Shown: positions 1-8,433, numbered from the stretch's first letter. The stretch: 39,897 nt of DNA from Flavobacterium anhuiense (GCF_004151235.1 NZ_JUIV01000029.1:1-39897), one strand, 5' to 3'. The notes: generated by a model not told the origin, from the letters alone. Numbers and translations are program-made.

Positions 1-436
1 TCAACTTAATCTAGAATAAGAAAAGATTTTTTTAAGTTTCTAAGACGCTAAGATGCTCAGATACTGAGTTTTCTTCTTGTTTTTGATTTCAGTTTTTGAC
101 AGAACTTGTAATATATATTGCAAATGTATTAGTTCCCATTTTGCTTCAACTTAATCTAGAAAAAGAAAAGATTTTTTAAGTTTCTAAGATGCTAAGATGC
201 TCAGATACTGAGTTTTCTTCTTGTTTATGATTTCAGTTTTTGACAGAACTTGTAATTTATATTGCAAATGTATTAGTTGCCATTTTGCTTCAACTTAATC
301 TAGAATAAGAAAGATTTTTTTAAGTTTCTAAGACGCTAAGATGCTCAGATACTGAGTTTTTCTTGTTTTCGATTTCAGTTTTTAATAGAACTTCTAATCT
401 ACATTGCAAATGTATGCGATGAAGACAAAGAAAGCT
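1..436. repeat. Tandem repeat, ~144-bp unit, about 2.9 copies
   Basis: Units begin at 1, 146 and 290 with the same TCAACTTAATCTAGAA start, and run 145, 144 and about 126 bp. They differ by only a few substitutions and single-base indels. A short remnant of the unit start (CTTAATCTAGAATAAG) recurs near 436. Each unit has an AACTTAA/TTAAGTT inverted pair at its start and a CTCAG-ATA-CTGAG hairpin in the middle. No unit carries a credible reading frame. The array begins at the window edge, so its true copy number is unknown. Confidence 0.9.
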
Positions 437-750
437 CTTAATCTAGAATAAGAAATATAATTTTAGAGGCCATCTAGTTTAGAAACTAGTATTTTATTTG
501 ACAAATTTACGTTAAATAGAATTTTATCAATGTTTTGCGGTACAGTAACTTAAGCTTTTAAGTTAAAGTTAAGAATGTTAATTTTTTCACACAATGAGGA
601 AAACCGTAAGGTTATCTATTTTGCGAATTTTAATTTTGGTTTGTAGAAATTTGAAAACGGTGATGGCCTTTACCTTTTTGGGAATCATTTAATTTCTATA
701 AAAAACTGTTTTTGGAGAAACGTTTTTACATTGAAATTTTGACATATTCA
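437..750. other. AT-rich gap with no gene seen
   Basis: I find no supported coding sequence here on either strand. The only structure noticed is a perfect 7-bp hairpin, CTAGTTT-AG-AAACTAG, at about 474-489, directly after the repeat array. The stretch separates the tandem repeat from the promoter at 751-780. Confidence 0.5.
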
Positions 751-780
751 TTTGATCGTGGGTATTTGTATATAAGTTTG
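751..780 (+). promoter_or_regulatory. Consensus Bacteroidota promoter, no gene downstream
   Basis: TTTG at 751-754 and TAAGTTTG at 773-780 are separated by 18 nt and match the TTTG-N18-20-TAnnTTTG promoter of this phylum. Transcription would start near 787. The only thing downstream on the plus strand is the stem-loop terminator at 808-856. The promoter therefore either serves a very short RNA or is the relic of a lost gene. Confidence 0.45.
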
Positions 781-786
781 CAATAT

Positions 787-856
787 ACATTAATGTCTAA
801 TTTTTTTAGGGTTTTAAGATTAAGTCGACGGACGTAATTTTAAGACCCTTTTTTTT
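787..856 (+). ncRNA. Candidate ~70-nt small RNA
   Basis: A consensus promoter ends at 780 and an intrinsic terminator ends at about 856, so a transcript of about 70 nt is predicted. It would be a short AU-rich 5' end followed by one long stem with loop AGTCGACGGACG. Its last bases overlap the stop codon of the convergent AraC-family gene. No known RNA family is recognised. The call rests only on the pairing of promoter and terminator and is inference. Confidence 0.3.
808..856 (+). terminator. Intrinsic terminator on the plus strand
   Basis: AGGGTTTTAAGATTA pairs with TAATTTTAAGACCCT, using two G-U pairs, and is followed by eight T residues. The T tract is on the plus strand, so it stops rightward transcription before it enters the minus-strand AraC-family gene as antisense. 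On the minus strand the hairpin is followed by A residues, so it is a poor terminator for that gene. Confidence 0.6.
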
Positions 857-1886
857 ACCACAATAATGAAAAGCCAATTAGCCAAAATTGAATACTATCG
901 GTATTGATTTTGAACTTTTGAGGCGAGAAACCGTAATAGCTTTTAAATGCTGCCGAAAAATGCGAAACGTCTTTGTAGCCACATTTATAAGCGGCTTCAC
1001 TTACCGTAGCAGTTTTGTTTTGAAACAATTCTTTGGCATGTTCCATTCTTAGTTTTATGATATAGCTTTTGACAGTTGTGCCAAAACAAGCTTTAAAACC
1101 TTTTTTGAGTTTGAACTCGTTTAACGAAATAAGTCTGGAAAGTTCGGGTAGAGTGGGTGTGTTTCTATAATCGTTTTCTAATATTTTTTTTGCTTCTAAG
1201 AGTTTGCTATAATCTTCATCGTTTATATTTTCTGATGCTATAGGCTTAATGGTTAAAGTTTCAAGCTGATGAATAAGAAGCTCTTTAATTTTACTTTCGA
1301 TATAAATTCTTTTTAATACGCCTTCTCGAGTGCAGTTTTTTATTTCAGATGTTACCCACTGAATTGCAGGTGTAAAAGGAAGGTATTTTGAGGTTAAATA
1401 AGTAGATTGTTTATTGAGTATTTTTTTTGAGAATTTCTCATGAAGCTGCCAATCTTCATTAATTATATTATAATAAAATTCTTTGGAAAGAATAATAGAC
1501 ATGTAATTGATGTTTGTGAGGGCTGGTATTGTAAAGAAACCTTTAAAATTATTGGTATAAAAAATATTATGCGTGTTTTTTTTAGAATACTTTTCACTTT
1601 CCAATTGATCAATATGAGTTTCAACATTACTGCTATAAATAAAATTCATCACAACCGATTCTTCATCGATTTCAAACATTACGGTTCTAGGAGTTGAATA
1701 ATACATCTGAGTATCAAGGAGAACTAATCCTTCGGTGATGAGATGTCGGCTTATAATTTTTTCAGAATCTCCATTTTGAATATTGATATTTTCTTCGGTT
1801 AAAATGCTTTTTGGATAATAGTTATCTCCAATTTGAATTTTAATTATAGGCGTTTCTGACGTTAAAAGTGTGGCTTTGATTTTCAA
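855..1886 (-). CDS. AraC-family transcriptional regulator (likely iron/siderophore responsive)
   Basis: This 343-residue protein carries a C-terminal AraC/XylS double helix-turn-helix domain at about residues 229-326. The second-helix signature ATVSEAAYKCGYKDVSHFSAAFK and the SPQKFK ending are clear. The N-terminal ~220 residues are a sensory region I cannot assign to a ligand family. No signal peptide or membrane segment is seen, so it is cytoplasmic. It is transcribed away from the TonB receptor operon that starts at 1994, the usual arrangement for PchR-type regulators that switch on siderophore uptake when the siderophore is present. A direct repeat with 21-bp periodicity between the two genes is its probable binding site. 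Family assignment is firm; the ligand is inferred from context. Confidence 0.85.
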   Translation of the reverse strand: MKIKATLLTSETPIIKIQIGDNYYPKSILTEENINIQNGDSEKIISRHLITEGLVLLDTQMYYSTPRTVMFEIDEESVVMNFIYSSNVETHIDQLESEKYSKKNTHNIFYTNNFKGFFTIPALTNINYMSIILSKEFYYNIINEDWQLHEKFSKKILNKQSTYLTSKYLPFTPAIQWVTSEIKNCTREGVLKRIYIESKIKELLIHQLETLTIKPIASENINDEDYSKLLEAKKILENDYRNTPTLPELSRLISLNEFKLKKGFKACFGTTVKSYIIKLRMEHAKELFQNKTATVSEAAYKCGYKDVSHFSAAFKSYYGFSPQKFKINTDSIQFWLIGFSLLW

Positions 1887-1890
1887 AATT

Positions 1891-1923
1891 TAATCCGTTT
1901 TTACAAAATAATAATCCGTTTTT
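1891..1923. promoter_or_regulatory. Probable AraC-regulator binding site (direct repeat)
   Basis: TAATCCGTTTTT occurs at 1891-1902 and again at 1912-1923, identical over 12 bases and 21 bp apart, which is two helical turns. Tandem half-sites with this spacing are typical of AraC-family activators. The downstream copy ends just before the expected -33 position of the receptor promoter, whose -33 box is poor. That fits activation by contact with RNA polymerase. Confidence 0.5.
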
Positions 1924-1950
1924 CCCTATCTTTTTTTAAGACGTTGATGG

Positions 1951-1988
1951 TACTTTTGCAGCAAAGTTATTTATAATTAGTCTAATTA
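1951..1988 (+). promoter_or_regulatory. Promoter -7 box of the receptor operon and a palindrome
   Basis: TACTTTTG at 1951-1958 matches the TAnnTTTG -7 element, with no good TTTG at the -33 position. Transcription would start near 1965 and give a leader of about 30 nt. The perfect palindrome TAATTAG-T-CTAATTA at 1974-1988 lies within this leader, 5 bp before the start codon. It could bind a repressor such as an iron regulator, but its role is unknown. Confidence 0.45.
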
Positions 1989-1993
1989 AATAT

Positions 1994-4387
1994 ATGTCAA
2001 CTCAAAAAATTTTATTTGCCTGTTTGTTTTTTTTATTTACGTTCTTATCGTTTTCCCAGCAAAATCAGGGCTTTTTGGTGTCTGGAAAAGTTGTTGAAAA
2101 TTCTGGAGAGACAATTCCGTTTGCAACGGTTATTATTGAAAAAACGGATTTGAGTGTGATTTCAGATGAAAATGGGAATTATATTTTCAAAAATGTTGCT
2201 CCAGGAAAATATGTTCTAAAAGTTTCCGCAGTTGGGTTTGCAGTTCAGAAAAAACAGATCGAAGTTTCAGCAAGTAATTTAGATGTTTCGATTAAAATGG
2301 AAAATGAATTGCAAGAGTTAGAAAGTGTAACTGTACTAGGAAGATCTCAAACAGAAAAAGTAAATAAACAAGCTTACAGTGTAACTGCAATAGATGCTAG
2401 AAAGCTTCACAATTCAACTTTAGATTTATCTCATGCATTAGATCGCGTTTCGGGAGTTCGAAACCGTGAAGCAGGCGGAGTAGGTTCAAGATCAGAACTT
2501 TCGATCAATGGATTCTCAGGAAATCAAATTAAAGTATTTATTGATGGCGTTCCGATGGATAATTTTGGTTCTTCTTTTCAGATAAATAATATTCCAATCA
2601 ATCTAGCGGATCGCGTAGAAGTTTACAAAGGTGTTGTGCCAATTTGGTTGGGTGGAGATGCTTTAGGCGGAGCGATCAATATTGTAACAAACAGTAAACC
2701 TAGAACTTTTATTGATGCTTCTTATTCGTTCGGATCTTTTAATACACATCGTTCAAGTATTAATGCTGGATATACTGCAAAAAGCGGTTTTACAACAGAA
2801 ATTAATGCTTTTCAAAACTATTCAGATAATAATTATTGGGTAAATGTTGATGTCGCAGATTTAAATACTGGAGCTTATTTCCCAAATCAAAGAGTGAGAC
2901 GTTTTCACGATAAATATCGTAATGAAACCGTGATTTTCAATATTGGAATAACTGGAAAAAAATACGCTGATAAGTTAATGATCGGATTTACTGGTGGTGA
3001 AAACAAAGCTGATATTCAAACTGGAGCCAGAATGGTAAGCGTTTTTGGTCAGATTTACAGAAAAGGAAGTATTGTAATGCCTACTTTGAAATATCAGGTT
3101 AGAGATTTATTTACAAAAGGTCTGAATGTAAATGTTACTGGAAATTACAATTTTGGTTATGAACAGAATATAGATACTGTTTTTAGAAGATACAATTGGT
3201 TTGGCGACTATAAAGAATATGATGGTGACGGAGGAGAAAGAAGCCGAACTCTGCGCAAGTTTTACAATAATAATGGAGTAGCGACGGCCAATGCTACTTA
3301 CACACTTAATGACAGACATTCGTTTATGGTCAATAATACGTTTAACACGTTTGATCGTAAAGAAAGTGACGAATTAGTTCCAGAATCTTTGGTGTATAAA
3401 CAGCCTAAGAAAACGCAAAAGAATGTTTTAGGATTGGGTTATAAATTAGATTACAATGATAAATGGAGTACTTCTGTATTCTTAAAAGATTATTCGTTAA
3501 AAACTACTTATTCAAGAAGTTATAATCCGTCTGGAAACGCTGGAGATATTGCCTATCAGAAATATGTAGACCATACTTCTACAACTGGATATGGGGCTGC
3601 TACGAGTTATTACTTGAAACATAATTTGCAGATTAAAGCTTCTTACGAAAAGACATACAGACTGCCAACTCCAGAGGAAATCTTTGGTAATGTAAATGAT
3701 AATTTAGAAGGAAACCTTTCTTTAAAACCTGAATCAAGCAACAACTACAATATTGGAGCGAGTTATCAGACCAGTTTCCGCGAAAAGAATGCTTTATCGT
3801 TTGATGTGAATCTTTTGCATAGAAATGCAGTCGATTTTATTCGTCCGACATTGAATAACAATCAGACCATGACTACCAATGTCAATCAGGGAAAAGTTAC
3901 CAATTATGGTATTGATGGAGAGGTAAGATATTCTTATGGGAATCGTTTTACGGCTGGTTTCAACGCAACATACCAGAACATTAGAAACAAAACAATGTAC
4001 GAGCCAAATCAAAATTATGTGTCTCCTTTTTATAATGACAGAATTCCGAATATGCCATATCTCTTTGGTAATGCTGATGCGACAATGTTCTTTAATAATG
4101 TTTGGAAAAAAGGAAATAATCTGTCTGTAGGCTATAATCTGTTATATGTTCATACGTATTATTTGTCTTGGCCAAGCATGGGAAGCAAGGATAGCAAACT
4201 AGAAATTCCGCAACAGTTTAGCCATGATTTAAATGCTGTTTGCACAATGGCAAACGGAAAATACAATATTGCTTTTGAATGCAAAAACTTTCTTGACAAC
4301 AAGCTTTTTGACAATTTCTCATTGCAAAAGCCAAGTAGAGCTTTTTATATCAAGTTTAGATATTACTTCAGTAAATCAAATAATTAA
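1994..4387 (+). CDS. TonB-dependent siderophore-type receptor (XusA-like)
   Basis: This 797-residue outer-membrane receptor has a signal peptide at about 1-21, a carboxypeptidase-like regulatory domain at about 29-105 (SGKVVENSGETIPFATVIIE), a plug domain at about 120-235 and a long beta-barrel ending in an aromatic YYFSKSNN tail. Its size is typical of FecA/CirA-type receptors and much shorter than SusC proteins, and it has no SusD partner. A DUF4374 lipoprotein and a PepSY membrane protein follow on the same strand. That gene set matches XusABC of Bacteroides thetaiotaomicron, which imports ferric enterobactin-type xenosiderophores. Import of a ferric chelate across the outer membrane is therefore likely. 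The exact siderophore cannot be read from the sequence. Confidence 0.85.
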   Translation: MSTQKILFACLFFLFTFLSFSQQNQGFLVSGKVVENSGETIPFATVIIEKTDLSVISDENGNYIFKNVAPGKYVLKVSAVGFAVQKKQIEVSASNLDVSIKMENELQELESVTVLGRSQTEKVNKQAYSVTAIDARKLHNSTLDLSHALDRVSGVRNREAGGVGSRSELSINGFSGNQIKVFIDGVPMDNFGSSFQINNIPINLADRVEVYKGVVPIWLGGDALGGAINIVTNSKPRTFIDASYSFGSFNTHRSSINAGYTAKSGFTTEINAFQNYSDNNYWVNVDVADLNTGAYFPNQRVRRFHDKYRNETVIFNIGITGKKYADKLMIGFTGGENKADIQTGARMVSVFGQIYRKGSIVMPTLKYQVRDLFTKGLNVNVTGNYNFGYEQNIDTVFRRYNWFGDYKEYDGDGGERSRTLRKFYNNNGVATANATYTLNDRHSFMVNNTFNTFDRKESDELVPESLVYKQPKKTQKNVLGLGYKLDYNDKWSTSVFLKDYSLKTTYSRSYNPSGNAGDIAYQKYVDHTSTTGYGAATSYYLKHNLQIKASYEKTYRLPTPEEIFGNVNDNLEGNLSLKPESSNNYNIGASYQTSFREKNALSFDVNLLHRNAVDFIRPTLNNNQTMTTNVNQGKVTNYGIDGEVRYSYGNRFTAGFNATYQNIRNKTMYEPNQNYVSPFYNDRIPNMPYLFGNADATMFFNNVWKKGNNLSVGYNLLYVHTYYLSWPSMGSKDSKLEIPQQFSHDLNAVCTMANGKYNIAFECKNFLDNKLFDNFSLQKPSRAFYIKFRYYFSKSNN

Positions 4388-4412
4388 ATTTTAATACAAA
4401 CACTATATTACA

Positions 4413-5645
4413 ATGAAAAAAAGTACCACATTAGCGTTATTATCAGCTGTTATAGTTTTTACAGCTTTTTCTTGCAGCAGTGATTCTGATAAATCAGGAG
4501 GAGAAACTGGCGGCGGGACTGATACAGGAAAAACGAAATATATTATTACGGCAACAACAGGAGCAGCCGGAATTGCAGATTATTTATTAACTACAGACGA
4601 TGTTTCTACAGGTTCTATTACCACTACAGGAAACGGATTGGAGCAAGACGGAACTTACCGTTACTATATTACAGCGCAAAACAACTTCTTCAGTTTGCTT
4701 TACGGACAAGGAAATCCTGGAGCTGTAACAACTTACAACTTAAACGCTGAAGGAAAATTGGTTAAAAAATCAGATTTTCAAGCAGAAACGGTTCACGTAT
4801 TTGCTGCTATAAACAAAGATATTTTGACTATTAAAGTTCCGAGAAGTGGTGCTTCTATCGCCTCTATGTACAAAATCGATGCTGAAAAATCGCTTATTAC
4901 TGGTGAAGCTCAGCAAGACACTAAGAAATTGGCTGGAAATGGAGAAAGAGCTTTCTATACTTGGGCAACTCAAGTAGGTGATAAAGTTTATATGCCTTAT
5001 ATGAGTATCAAAGGAGATGGTGTAGACAACTTTGGAACTGCAAATCCAGATAGTACTTGGGTTGCAGTTTACAACTACCCAGAATTGAAATTAGAAAAAG
5101 TAATTAAAGATAACCGTACAAGTTATTTAGGAGCTTATTTCACAAACGGATTATTCCAAGACGAAAATGGAGACGCTTACGGTTTCTCTGGAGCAATTGC
5201 TACTAGCAATGCTGTGATGACTTCTACAAAACCTTCTGCGATTGTGAAAATTAAAAAAGGAACTACAGAGTTTGACAAATCTTATTTCTTTAATGTTCAA
5301 GAAAAATCTGGTGGATATAAAATTTCTTCTACAACTTATATTTCAAAAGGTAAATTCTTATTGTTAATGTACGGAAATGTGGGTAAAAACAATGGTGCAG
5401 TTAAAATGGCAATTGCCGATGTTTACAACCAAACTTTTACATGGGTAACAAATGCTCCAGCAACTTTAACTTCTGTAACTAGCCGCTACAATATTACTTC
5501 AGAAGACGGAAATTCTGCAATTGTAGGTATCAATACACCTGACGGAAACTGGATTTACTCAATCAATGGTACAACAGCTGTTGCAACAAAAGGTATGAAG
5601 GTTGAAGGTGGACAAATTACTGCAATCCAAAAATTAAAATACTAA
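4413..5645 (+). CDS. DUF4374 surface lipoprotein (XusB-like)
   Basis: This 410-residue protein has a lipoprotein signal with cysteine at residue 21. The mature start CSSDSDK resembles the serine/acidic signal that sends Bacteroidota lipoproteins to the cell surface, and a Gly/Thr-rich linker follows. The remainder has repeated short beta-strand blocks consistent with a beta-propeller, and I recognise it as DUF4374. In Bacteroides, XusB of this family binds ferric siderophores and hands them to the partner receptor. The gene starts 25 bp after the receptor gene, so they are co-transcribed. A strong stem-loop follows its stop codon. Family identity is fairly firm; the binding function is inferred from the Xus precedent. 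Confidence 0.75.
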   Translation: MKKSTTLALLSAVIVFTAFSCSSDSDKSGGETGGGTDTGKTKYIITATTGAAGIADYLLTTDDVSTGSITTTGNGLEQDGTYRYYITAQNNFFSLLYGQGNPGAVTTYNLNAEGKLVKKSDFQAETVHVFAAINKDILTIKVPRSGASIASMYKIDAEKSLITGEAQQDTKKLAGNGERAFYTWATQVGDKVYMPYMSIKGDGVDNFGTANPDSTWVAVYNYPELKLEKVIKDNRTSYLGAYFTNGLFQDENGDAYGFSGAIATSNAVMTSTKPSAIVKIKKGTTEFDKSYFFNVQEKSGGYKISSTTYISKGKFLLLMYGNVGKNNGAVKMAIADVYNQTFTWVTNAPATLTSVTSRYNITSEDGNSAIVGINTPDGNWIYSINGTTAVATKGMKVEGGQITAIQKLKY

Positions 5646-5654
5646 TATTTTTTT

Positions 5655-5693
5655 GCCGTAAGTCCTTATTTGATGAGGACTTGCGGTTTTTTT
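5655..5693 (+). terminator. Terminator or attenuator between xusB-like and PepSY genes
   Basis: CCGTAAGTCC (5656-5665) pairs with GGACTTGCGG (5677-5686), with one G-U pair, and is followed by seven T residues. It lies between two genes that otherwise look like one operon, so it probably reduces expression of the membrane gene relative to the receptor and lipoprotein. It also rules out the upstream in-frame TTG/ATG at 5670-5675 as the next gene's start. Confidence 0.7.
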
Positions 5694-5717
5694 ATTTATC
5701 CTATTATCTATCCAATT

Positions 5718-7154
5718 ATGTTTTCTTCTTCAAAACCAAATAACAAGAAAAAAAGTAAAAAGTCGTTTTTTAAGCGTATCATGGCCTGGTTGCATTTGTG
5801 GCTTGGTTTGGCATCTGGAATCATTGTAGTAATTGTTAGTCTTACAGGCTGCATTTATGTTTTTGAAAATGAAATTAAAGATTTTATTGAAGACTGGCGT
5901 TTTGTAAAACCTCAGAAAGAAGCATTTTTACTGCCGTCTCAATTGGTCTCAATTTCAGATAAAAAAATGAAGGACAAAAAAGCAACCAGTGTAACTTTTG
6001 GGGCTAAAGATGAAGCGGCTATTGTTGGTTATTTTGTAGAGAAAAAAGAAGAGGGTGAAAGGGGAGGCCGTGGTGAGAAAGGAGAGCATAAAAGAGGAAG
6101 AAAAGATTTTGCTAAAAATGAAAATGCAAAAGGGAAATCTGAATTAAAAGCTCAGCCAAATGAAAAAGGCAAAGAAAAAGGAAAGGGTGAAAAACGCAAA
6201 GGAGGAAGGAGACAAGGAACTTTTATAAGCGTTTATATGAATCCATATACGGGAGATATATTAAACGTAAAAACTTTCTCAAGAGGAGAATCGCCAGATT
6301 TTTTCAGATGGATTTTAAACGGACACCGTGCTTTGTGGCTTCCTTATGATATTGGAAGGCCAATTGTTGGAGTTGCAGTTTTAATTTTTGTGGTTTTACT
6401 GATTTCGGGTATCGTTTTATGGTGGCCAACAAAATGGATTAAATCTATTATTGATAAAAGTTTTAAGATTAAATGGGATGCCAGTTTTAAACGTGTCAAT
6501 TATGATATGCATAATGTGCTTGGTTTTTACAGTTGTATATTTCTGTTTTTCATAGCCGTGACAGGTTTAGTATGGAGTTTTGGATGGTGGAGTAAATCTT
6601 TATATTGGGTAACTTCTGGAGGAAAGCCTTTGGTTGAAAACCGTGAATCTCCAAAATCAGATACAACTCACGTTGCTGCATTTAATATCACAACAGCAGA
6701 CAAAGTTTTGCTGAATTTAAGAAAAGAAAATCCTCAGGCAGCCGGAATTTTGATCAGTATTCCTGCGAAACCTGCAGATCCGATTGGTGCTTTTGTTTAC
6801 AAGCAAAGACACACTTTTTATAATATGGACCGATATAATTTTGATCAGCAGACTTTGAAAGAAATCTCGATTAAGACTCCATTTTCAGGAAAATATATTG
6901 AAGCTAATATTCCAGATAAAATCCGACGTATGAATTATGACATTCACGTAGGAAGTGTTCTTGGACTTACGGGAAAAATTATTGCGTTTTTGGCAAGTTT
7001 AATTTCTGCCAGTTTGCCAATTACTGGATTTATTATCTGGTGGGGAAAACAAAAGTTTGGTAAAAAGAAACCTGCTGCAAAAACTAAAGTGGCGACTAAA
7101 GCAATTCCTGTTTCTAAATTGAAAAATACAGCAGAACAAGAAGTTACTGCTTAG
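5718..7154 (+). CDS. PepSY-associated membrane protein (XusC-like)
   Basis: This 478-residue inner-membrane protein belongs to the PepSY-TM family. Four main hydrophobic segments lie at about 30-48, 215-236, 268-288 and near the C terminus. Family-type histidines are H26, H203, H265 and H410, in contexts such as WLHLWLG, NGHRALW, NYDMH and NYDIH. Relatives are proposed to reduce or release iron from imported siderophores, possibly with heme. Residues 109-166 are an unusual insert rich in Lys, Glu and Gly with almost no hydrophobic residue, placed in the periplasmic domain. The start at 5718 is chosen because the earlier in-frame TTG and ATG at 5670-5675 lie inside a terminator hairpin. The protein ends in a Lys/Ala-rich tail. 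Confidence 0.8.
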   Translation: MFSSSKPNNKKKSKKSFFKRIMAWLHLWLGLASGIIVVIVSLTGCIYVFENEIKDFIEDWRFVKPQKEAFLLPSQLVSISDKKMKDKKATSVTFGAKDEAAIVGYFVEKKEEGERGGRGEKGEHKRGRKDFAKNENAKGKSELKAQPNEKGKEKGKGEKRKGGRRQGTFISVYMNPYTGDILNVKTFSRGESPDFFRWILNGHRALWLPYDIGRPIVGVAVLIFVVLLISGIVLWWPTKWIKSIIDKSFKIKWDASFKRVNYDMHNVLGFYSCIFLFFIAVTGLVWSFGWWSKSLYWVTSGGKPLVENRESPKSDTTHVAAFNITTADKVLLNLRKENPQAAGILISIPAKPADPIGAFVYKQRHTFYNMDRYNFDQQTLKEISIKTPFSGKYIEANIPDKIRRMNYDIHVGSVLGLTGKIIAFLASLISASLPITGFIIWWGKQKFGKKKPAAKTKVATKAIPVSKLKNTAEQEVTA

Positions 7155-7204
7155 ACATATAAAATTGTTTTTATAATTCCTTTTTGTTTTTTTTTTTTTT
7201 GATA

Positions 7205-7240
7205 AAAGGCAAAACTTGTAAAAGTTTTGCCTTTCTTTTT
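7205..7240 (+). terminator. Intrinsic terminator after the PepSY gene
   Basis: AAAGGCAAAAC pairs with GTTTTGCCTTT across a short loop and is followed by a T-rich run that reaches the stop codon of the convergent esterase gene. A poly-T stretch (about 7185-7200) precedes the hairpin and gives A residues on the plus-strand complement, so the structure may also slow transcription from the minus strand. Confidence 0.75.
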
Positions 7241-8178
7241 TAATTATAACCGTTTGATTTTAGCCATTCAGCACAATCTCTTGTCCAGAATTTGCTAGTG
7301 TCAGCAACACCTAATCCAAATCCGTGGCCACCTTTTTCATAAATATGCAATTCTGCTGTAACTCCGTTTTTCTTTAGCGCTAAATAGTAATTAATACTGT
7401 TTTCTGGAATAACTACAGTATCATCTGTCGCATGAATTAAGAATGTAGGAGGTGTTTTAGAAGTTACTCTCTTTTCGTTTGAATAAGAATCTATTAACTC
7501 TTTTGAAGGATTATTTCCAAGTAAATTGGTTTGAGAGCCTTTGTGGGTGATTTCATTTTCCATTGAAATTACAGGATAGATCAGCAGCGAAAAATCCGGG
7601 CGTGCACTCACTTTATATGCCGATTCATAAACTTTGTCATCGTAATGTGTTGAAGCTGTAGACGCTAAATGTCCTCCAGCTGAAAAACCTAAAATTCCAA
7701 TTTTATTAGGATCAATATTCCATTTTGCTGCATTTTGTCTTACATAGCGAATGGCTTCTTGCGCATCTTGCAGCGGACCAACATTTTTATTTTTCATCGT
7801 TAAATTAGTTGGCATGCGGTATTTCAATACAAAAGCTGCAATTCCTAAGCTATTGAACCATTCAGCTACTTTTGTTCCTTCTTTTTCAAACGCTAAATGG
7901 GTGTAGCCGCCGCCCGGACAAATTATAACAGCGGTTAGATTGGGTTTTGCTTCCTTAGGAATAAAAATGCTTAAAGTAGGTACAGAAACCTGACTTGTAC
8001 TTTGCATTTTTCCATCTTTCAGTTCTGGTTTTTCTTTATAATCAGGAGCTTTTATTTCATCAGGAATTTTATTCCACAACGGGATTACTTGATTTTGTGC
8101 ACTCATACAAAATAGTCCTGAGAAAAGAAGAAAACTCAACGTAATGCCTCTTGAGAATTGTATTTTAGTAGTTTTCAA
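7240..8178 (-). CDS. Secreted alpha/beta-hydrolase, acetyl-esterase type
   Basis: This 312-residue protein has an N-terminal signal peptide (cleavage near residue 27, MSAQ). Its alpha/beta-hydrolase fold shows an oxyanion motif CPGGGY (87-92), the nucleophile elbow G164-F-S166-A-G168, a TDD acid region near 251-253 and the catalytic histidine H285 in GGHGFG. The closest pattern is the acetylxylan-esterase / BD-FAE type of polysaccharide deacetylase. It sits between the iron operon and the uronate genes, opposite in direction to both. A role in removing acetyl groups from pectin is plausible from proximity only. No copy of the LacI-type operator lies at its own promoter, although a TATATTTG box is present on the minus strand at 8343-8350. 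Confidence 0.75.
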   Translation of the reverse strand: MKTTKIQFSRGITLSFLLFSGLFCMSAQNQVIPLWNKIPDEIKAPDYKEKPELKDGKMQSTSQVSVPTLSIFIPKEAKPNLTAVIICPGGGYTHLAFEKEGTKVAEWFNSLGIAAFVLKYRMPTNLTMKNKNVGPLQDAQEAIRYVRQNAAKWNIDPNKIGILGFSAGGHLASTASTHYDDKVYESAYKVSARPDFSLLIYPVISMENEITHKGSQTNLLGNNPSKELIDSYSNEKRVTSKTPPTFLIHATDDTVVIPENSINYYLALKKNGVTAELHIYEKGGHGFGLGVADTSKFWTRDCAEWLKSNGYN

Positions 8179-8433
8179 TTTAATTTATAATTATTTGGTT
8201 TGTAATTATTTATGTTTTTGTATTTGAAAATGCAAGCGAAAAACCGAAGAATCTAAAAATACATAAAATTGGTTTGTTTAAAGTTAGCTTATGGGACAAT
8301 TTTACCCCAACAAAAGGATAAATTTCACATGTTGGCTTTTAACAAATATATTGTTTAATGTGTAATTTTGTATTCCTTTTTTTATATAATATGTTTATTT
8401 TAACGAACTAAATTATTTTTTTACACAATATTA

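Noticed and set aside
1..436. Possible CRISPR array
   Set aside because: The units are ~144 bp and nearly identical along their whole length, with no unique spacers and no cas genes; this is an ordinary tandem repeat.
1440..1697. 85-codon plus-strand frame within the AraC gene
   Set aside because: It is antisense to a well-supported regulator and shows no recognisable protein features.
5670..5717. TTG/ATG start for the PepSY gene
   Set aside because: These codons lie in the loop and right arm of a terminator hairpin and would add an unrelated hydrophobic stretch.
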